Part shown: one piece after another, positions 5,356-7,799 of the stretch
Position numbering within the stretch: position 1 is the stretch's first letter
How the letters are laid out: the number at the start of each line of letters is the position of its first letter
Assembly (NCBI GenBank): GCA_030040475.1
Contig: JASHTQ010000715.1
Location: 1-7,799 of the forward strand
Length of the DNA: 7,799 bases
Source of the DNA: Streptosporangiaceae bacterium
GTDB lineage: Bacteria > Actinomycetota > Actinomycetes > Streptosporangiales > Streptosporangiaceae
Direction of reading: 5' to 3'
Position numbers and translations under genes: made by a program
The notes under the pieces: generated by a model
Databases searched by the model: none
What the model saw: only the letters and a program-made list of their open reading frames with translations
Told to the model about the DNA's origin: nothing

Positions 5356-5420
5356 CCCCGGGTTAGCCGAGTTGCCCCGTCCTAGGGCAGCGGCCGAGGG
5401 CGGACGAGGTAAGGAGAGGC

Positions 5421-6251
5421 GTGCGTATCGCGAGATTCGCCAAGGGCGACGGAGTCGCGTACGGCGTGGTCGAGGGCGAGCCCGGCGGCGCGGACCAGCC
5501 GGCGCAGCTCCGGCTGACCATCGCCGAGCTGCACGGGCACCCGTTCGGGGTCGACCCGGGCGGCGTCAGGCTGACCGGGCGCAGGTACCCGCTCGCGGAG
5601 GTCAGGCTGCTCGCGCCGGTGCTGCCGAGCAAGGTCGTGGCCGCGGGCCGGAACTACCCGGCGCACGCGGCGGAGATGGACGGCGAGCCGCAGGCGAAAT
5701 CGCTCGAGGGGGCCGAGCCCGTGCTGTTCCTCAAGCCGTCCACCTCGGTGACCGGGCCCGGCGACGCGATCAGGTACCCGGTGAAGCTGACCGACCGGGT
5801 GGACTTCGAGGGCGAGCTCGCGGTCGTCATCGGCAGGCTCTGCCGCAGCGTGCCCAGGGAGCGGGCCGACGAGGTGATCTTCGGCTACACCTGCGCCAAC
5901 GACGTGACCGCGCGGGACCTGCAGGCCAGGGACGGCCAGTGGACCAGGGCGAAGGGCTTCGACACGTTCTGCCCGCTCGGGCCGTGGATGGAGACCGGGA
6001 CCGACCCCGCCGACCTGCAGCTCACCACGACCGTCAACGGCGAGGTGCGCCAGCAGGCGCGCACCTCCGAGCTGCTGTGGGACGTGCCGAGCCTGATCGC
6101 GCACGTCAGCCAGGTGATGACGCTGCTGCCCGGCGACGTGCTGCTGACCGGGACGCCGGCCGGCGTCGGGCCGCTGGCGGCCGGGGACGAGGTTTCCGTG
6201 ACGATCGAAAGCATCGGGACGCTGACCAACCGGGTGGTAATCAGCGACTAA
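5421..6251 (+). CDS. Fumarylacetoacetate hydrolase (FAH) family protein
   Basis: The 276-residue product belongs to the FAH superfamily of divalent-metal enzymes that hydrolyse, hydrate or decarboxylate beta-diketo or 2-oxo acids. Residues 1-65 form the small N-terminal domain and about 67-275 the catalytic fold. GRNYPAHAAE (76-85) carries the conserved histidine H82. The metal ligands appear as DFEGE (E130, E132) and NDVTARDLQ (D161). RAKGFDTFCPLGPW (176-189) contributes K178, and TGTPAGVG (243-250) is the family's glycine-rich signature. These features resemble the YcgM/oxaloacetate decarboxylase-like subgroup, but the substrate cannot be fixed by eye. GTG 5421 is chosen because AAGGAG lies at 5411-5416. 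The gene appears to be its own unit, 65 bases after DUF2630. As I recall, a FAH gene often lies beside gltX near leu genes in actinomycetes, but gltX is not seen here. Confidence 0.9.
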   Translation: MRIARFAKGDGVAYGVVEGEPGGADQPAQLRLTIAELHGHPFGVDPGGVRLTGRRYPLAEVRLLAPVLPSKVVAAGRNYPAHAAEMDGEPQAKSLEGAEPVLFLKPSTSVTGPGDAIRYPVKLTDRVDFEGELAVVIGRLCRSVPRERADEVIFGYTCANDVTARDLQARDGQWTRAKGFDTFCPLGPWMETGTDPADLQLTTTVNGEVRQQARTSELLWDVPSLIAHVSQVMTLLPGDVLLTGTPAGVGPLAAGDEVSVTIESIGTLTNRVVISD

Positions 6252-6290
6252 GGCCGCCGGCGCAAATCGTAATCATTCCGGCCGTCGGCC
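6252..6290 (+). repeat. Imperfect inverted repeat after the FAH gene
   Basis: GGCCGCCGGC (6252-6261) and GCCGTCGGCC (6281-6290) pair over ten positions with one mismatch across a 19-base loop. They begin directly after the TAA stop. The following CTATAAGC has no T-run, so this is at best a weak or Rho-assisted terminator. Confidence 0.35.
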
Positions 6291-6327
6291 CTATAAGCGA
6301 CGTCTAGTGCAAGCCGTCCGGCCTGGA

Positions 6328-6333
6328 TAGGAT
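6328..6333 (+). promoter_or_regulatory. Candidate -10 box for the PrsW-family gene
   Basis: TAGGAT is an exact consensus -10, identical to the one upstream of the leuB unit. Transcription would start near 6340, giving a 5' leader of about 75 bases before the ATG at 6416. The hexamer 17 bases upstream (TAGTGC, 6305-6310) is a poor -35 box. Confidence 0.45.
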
Positions 6334-6415
6334 TGGCTTTCTGAGCAGCAGCTGGGGGAAGGCTGGATCGCGCCCGAGCTGTGTGTTCCGTCACGTTCGC
6401 GGAGGGGTGGCTTTG

Positions 6416-7744
6416 ATGAGTGGGGGCTACATTCCCAATTACAGCGGCCCGCCCAATTACCCCAGTCAGCCGGCCGTCCCGTCGCCGCACTATTCCTTCG
6501 GCTCGCTGCTGCCGTTCCGGCACTGGGCCAAGGACCCCGCGCTGCGCAGCTGGCCGGTGCTGCTGCTGATCGCCCTGGTAGTCGTGCCGCCGATCGGCGT
6601 GGTGCTGCTGAACACGCCGTCGACCTCCAACCTGGACGACGCGGGCTGGATCTACGCCTACTACTTCGCGATCGCGTGGCTGCTGCTGCTCGGCGTCATC
6701 GTCAGACCGCAGCACGTCAGCCGGGTCATGCTCGGCACCGTCGCGCTGATCGGCATCGTGGTAGAGGTGCCGATCGCGCTGGCGCTGGAGACCCGGCTGC
6801 ACAGCAGCAACGGGAACCTGTTCACCAGCATCTTCACCATCGGCATCCCCGAGGAGCTGTCCAAGGCCGTCCCGATCATCATCGTCGCCTGGATCTGGCG
6901 GCGGAGCTGGCTGGAGCAGACGCCACGGGACTACCTGTTCCTCGGCTCGGTGAGCGGGCTGGTCTTCGGCGCGACCGAGGCCGAGCGGTACTACAGCCTC
7001 AACCTGGGCTCGCTGCACGGCCAGGTCAACGGCATGATCCTGCAGGACATCACGATCCAGTACATCTGGCGGTTCCTCACCGACCCGATCAGCCACGCCT
7101 GCTGGGCCGGCGTCACCGGCTACTTCATCGGCCTGGCCGTCACCGGCACCAAGCGGCACTGGGCGGTCGGCTTCGTGGGCCTCGCCATCGCCGCCATCCT
7201 GCACGGCTTCAACGACTGGAATCCCGTCAACTCGCACGCGCTGTGGGTCGTGGAGATCTTCGTCAGCGTGGTGCTGTTCCTCGGCTACGCCCGGGCCGGC
7301 GCCTACACGCCGCAGACGATGCCCGAGGCGGTTCCGCTGCAACAGCCCGGCGTGCCCTGGACACCGGTGCCCCCGGGTCCCGTCCAGCAGGGACCGCCAG
7401 TGCAGCAGGGACCGCCTGGGCAGCAGCCGTACCCGCCAGTGCCGCCTGTCCCTGGCGGCTACCAGGTCCCGCCGGTACCGGGCTACCCGCAGGCCCCGCC
7501 GGTGCCAAGCGGCCACCCGCAGGGGCCGCCCTCCGGCGGCGACTGGTGGGCCGGGCCGGCCGCTCCGCCGCGTCCGGCCGCCGCGCCGCAGCCACACCAG
7601 CAACCGCAGCAGCAGCCACAGCCACAGCCACAGCCCGTCGCGGCGCATTCCGCCCCGGCACAGCAGCAGCCGGTCTACGCTGCTTCGGAGCATCCCACGT
7701 TGACCCGGCCACGGCAGGCCGTGAAGCCATGGTGGGAGCAGTAA
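6416..7744 (+). CDS. PrsW-family intramembrane metalloprotease with Pro/Gln-rich C-terminal tail
   Basis: This 442-residue membrane protein belongs to the PrsW group. The Bacillus founder cleaves an anti-sigma factor within the membrane; the substrate here is unknown. All hallmark residues are seen: PEELSK (E146, E147, K150), FGATE (E188), SHACWAG (H227) and HGFND (H263, D267). About eight membrane segments lie at roughly 46-66, 78-96, 103-124, 138-161, 173-193, 215-245, 249-266 and 275-291. The N-terminal 30 residues are Tyr/Pro-rich, and residues 300-442 form a low-complexity Pro/Gln/Gly tail with QQGPP repeats ending KPWWEQ. ATG 6416 is chosen because GGAGG (6401-6405) precedes it by ten bases. 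The in-frame GTG 6383 would add 11 residues that read through this ribosome site. Such tails often mediate protein or cell-wall contacts, but that is inference. Confidence 0.88.
   Translation: MSGGYIPNYSGPPNYPSQPAVPSPHYSFGSLLPFRHWAKDPALRSWPVLLLIALVVVPPIGVVLLNTPSTSNLDDAGWIYAYYFAIAWLLLLGVIVRPQHVSRVMLGTVALIGIVVEVPIALALETRLHSSNGNLFTSIFTIGIPEELSKAVPIIIVAWIWRRSWLEQTPRDYLFLGSVSGLVFGATEAERYYSLNLGSLHGQVNGMILQDITIQYIWRFLTDPISHACWAGVTGYFIGLAVTGTKRHWAVGFVGLAIAAILHGFNDWNPVNSHALWVVEIFVSVVLFLGYARAGAYTPQTMPEAVPLQQPGVPWTPVPPGPVQQGPPVQQGPPGQQPYPPVPPVPGGYQVPPVPGYPQAPPVPSGHPQGPPSGGDWWAGPAAPPRPAAAPQPHQQPQQQPQPQPQPVAAHSAPAQQQPVYAASEHPTLTRPRQAVKPWWEQ
7385..7416 (+). repeat. 18-nt repeat in the PrsW tail
   Basis: CAGCAGGGACCGCC occurs at 7385-7398 and again at 7403-7416, an 18-base period encoding repeated QQGPP. 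Further on, CCACAG hexamer repeats near 7615-7634 encode the PQPQPQ run. These are in-frame coding repeats of a low-complexity tail. Confidence 0.7.
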
Positions 7745-7772
7745 CACCAGTGAAGGGAGGGGTCCCTAGGTG
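7745..7772 (+). repeat. Hairpin overlapping a ribosome site and start codon
   Basis: AGGGA (7754-7758) pairs with TCCCT (7763-7767), and an outer CACC (7745-7748) pairs with GGTG (7769-7772), with unpaired bases between. The paired segments include the purine-rich AAGGGAGGGG (7753-7762) and the GTG at 7770. The stem is short and may be chance. Confidence 0.3.
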
Positions 7773-7799
7773 GCCATGCCCGATCGCAGAAGTGCCCCG
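7770..7799 (+). CDS. Start of an unidentified gene, cut by the window edge
   Basis: GTG 7770 opens a frame reading VAMPDRRSAP to the window end. AAGGGAGGGG at 7753-7762 is a strong ribosome site about nine bases upstream of GTG 7770. The in-frame ATG at 7776 would have about 15 bases spacing. It follows the PrsW-family gene by only 25 bases and could be co-transcribed with it. Ten residues are too few to identify a family. The start does not resemble gltX. Confidence 0.4.
   Translation, partial: MAMPDRRSAP

Noticed and set aside
5372..6307. Arg/Gly-rich plus-strand frame overlapping the FAH gene
   Set aside because: It is a shifted-frame shadow of the FAH gene, with low-complexity composition typical of out-of-frame high-GC DNA.
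6383..6415. Upstream GTG start for the PrsW-family protein
   Set aside because: It would translate through the GGAGG ribosome site and has no site of its own. ATG 6416 has correct spacing.
6248..7747. Long minus-strand frame opposite the PrsW-family gene
   Set aside because: It is low complexity, has no motif, and is the mirror of a plus-strand protein with complete catalytic motifs.

Overview
This is high-GC DNA from an actinomycete. The signs are GTG starts, TAGGAT-type -10 boxes, overlapping stop and start codons, and an actinobacterial DUF2630 gene. Arginine codon AGG is used freely. A Streptosporangiales-like relative is possible, but the sequence alone does not fix the genus.

The left two thirds is a branched-chain amino acid locus. 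After a GC-rich direct repeat (1-48) comes a regulatory region with a consensus -10 box (100-105) and a 19-bp palindromic operator (116-134). A possible short Leu-Val-Leu leader peptide (189-230) follows. Then come a small unrecognised protein with a PQK repeat (314-526), leuB (536-1636) and ilvE (1633-2787); the last two overlap by ATGA. The space between ilvE and cimA (2788-3034) holds a second copy of the same operator (2797-2815), an apparent leader peptide with three consecutive isoleucine codons (2837-2905), and a strong intrinsic terminator (2956-2990). cimA (citramalate synthase, 3035-4624) follows. CimA makes citramalate from pyruvate and acetyl-CoA. LeuCD (not in this window) and LeuB turn it into 2-oxobutyrate, which feeds isoleucine synthesis, and IlvE performs the final transamination. 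The three enzymes therefore fit a threonine-independent isoleucine route as well as leucine synthesis. The shared operator and the Ile-codon attenuator suggest dual control: a common regulator of both transcription units, plus isoleucine-specific attenuation of cimA.

The right third is more mixed. A winged-helix (AlkZ/YcaQ-like, HTH_42) gene starts inside the cimA stop codon (TAGTG) but keeps only about its first third, so it looks decayed (4624-5046). A likely leaderless DUF2630 gene (5110-5355) comes next, then a fumarylacetoacetate hydrolase family enzyme (5421-6251). After a consensus -10 box at 6328-6333 there is a PrsW-family intramembrane metalloprotease with a long Pro/Gln-rich tail (6416-7744). 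A further reading frame probably begins at 7770 and runs off the window. All supported genes are on the + strand. No tRNA, rRNA, CRISPR array, insertion sequence or phage gene was recognised.

The most interesting signal is the cimA leader (Ile-codon peptide plus terminator), together with the near-identical operators that tie it to leuB-ilvE.
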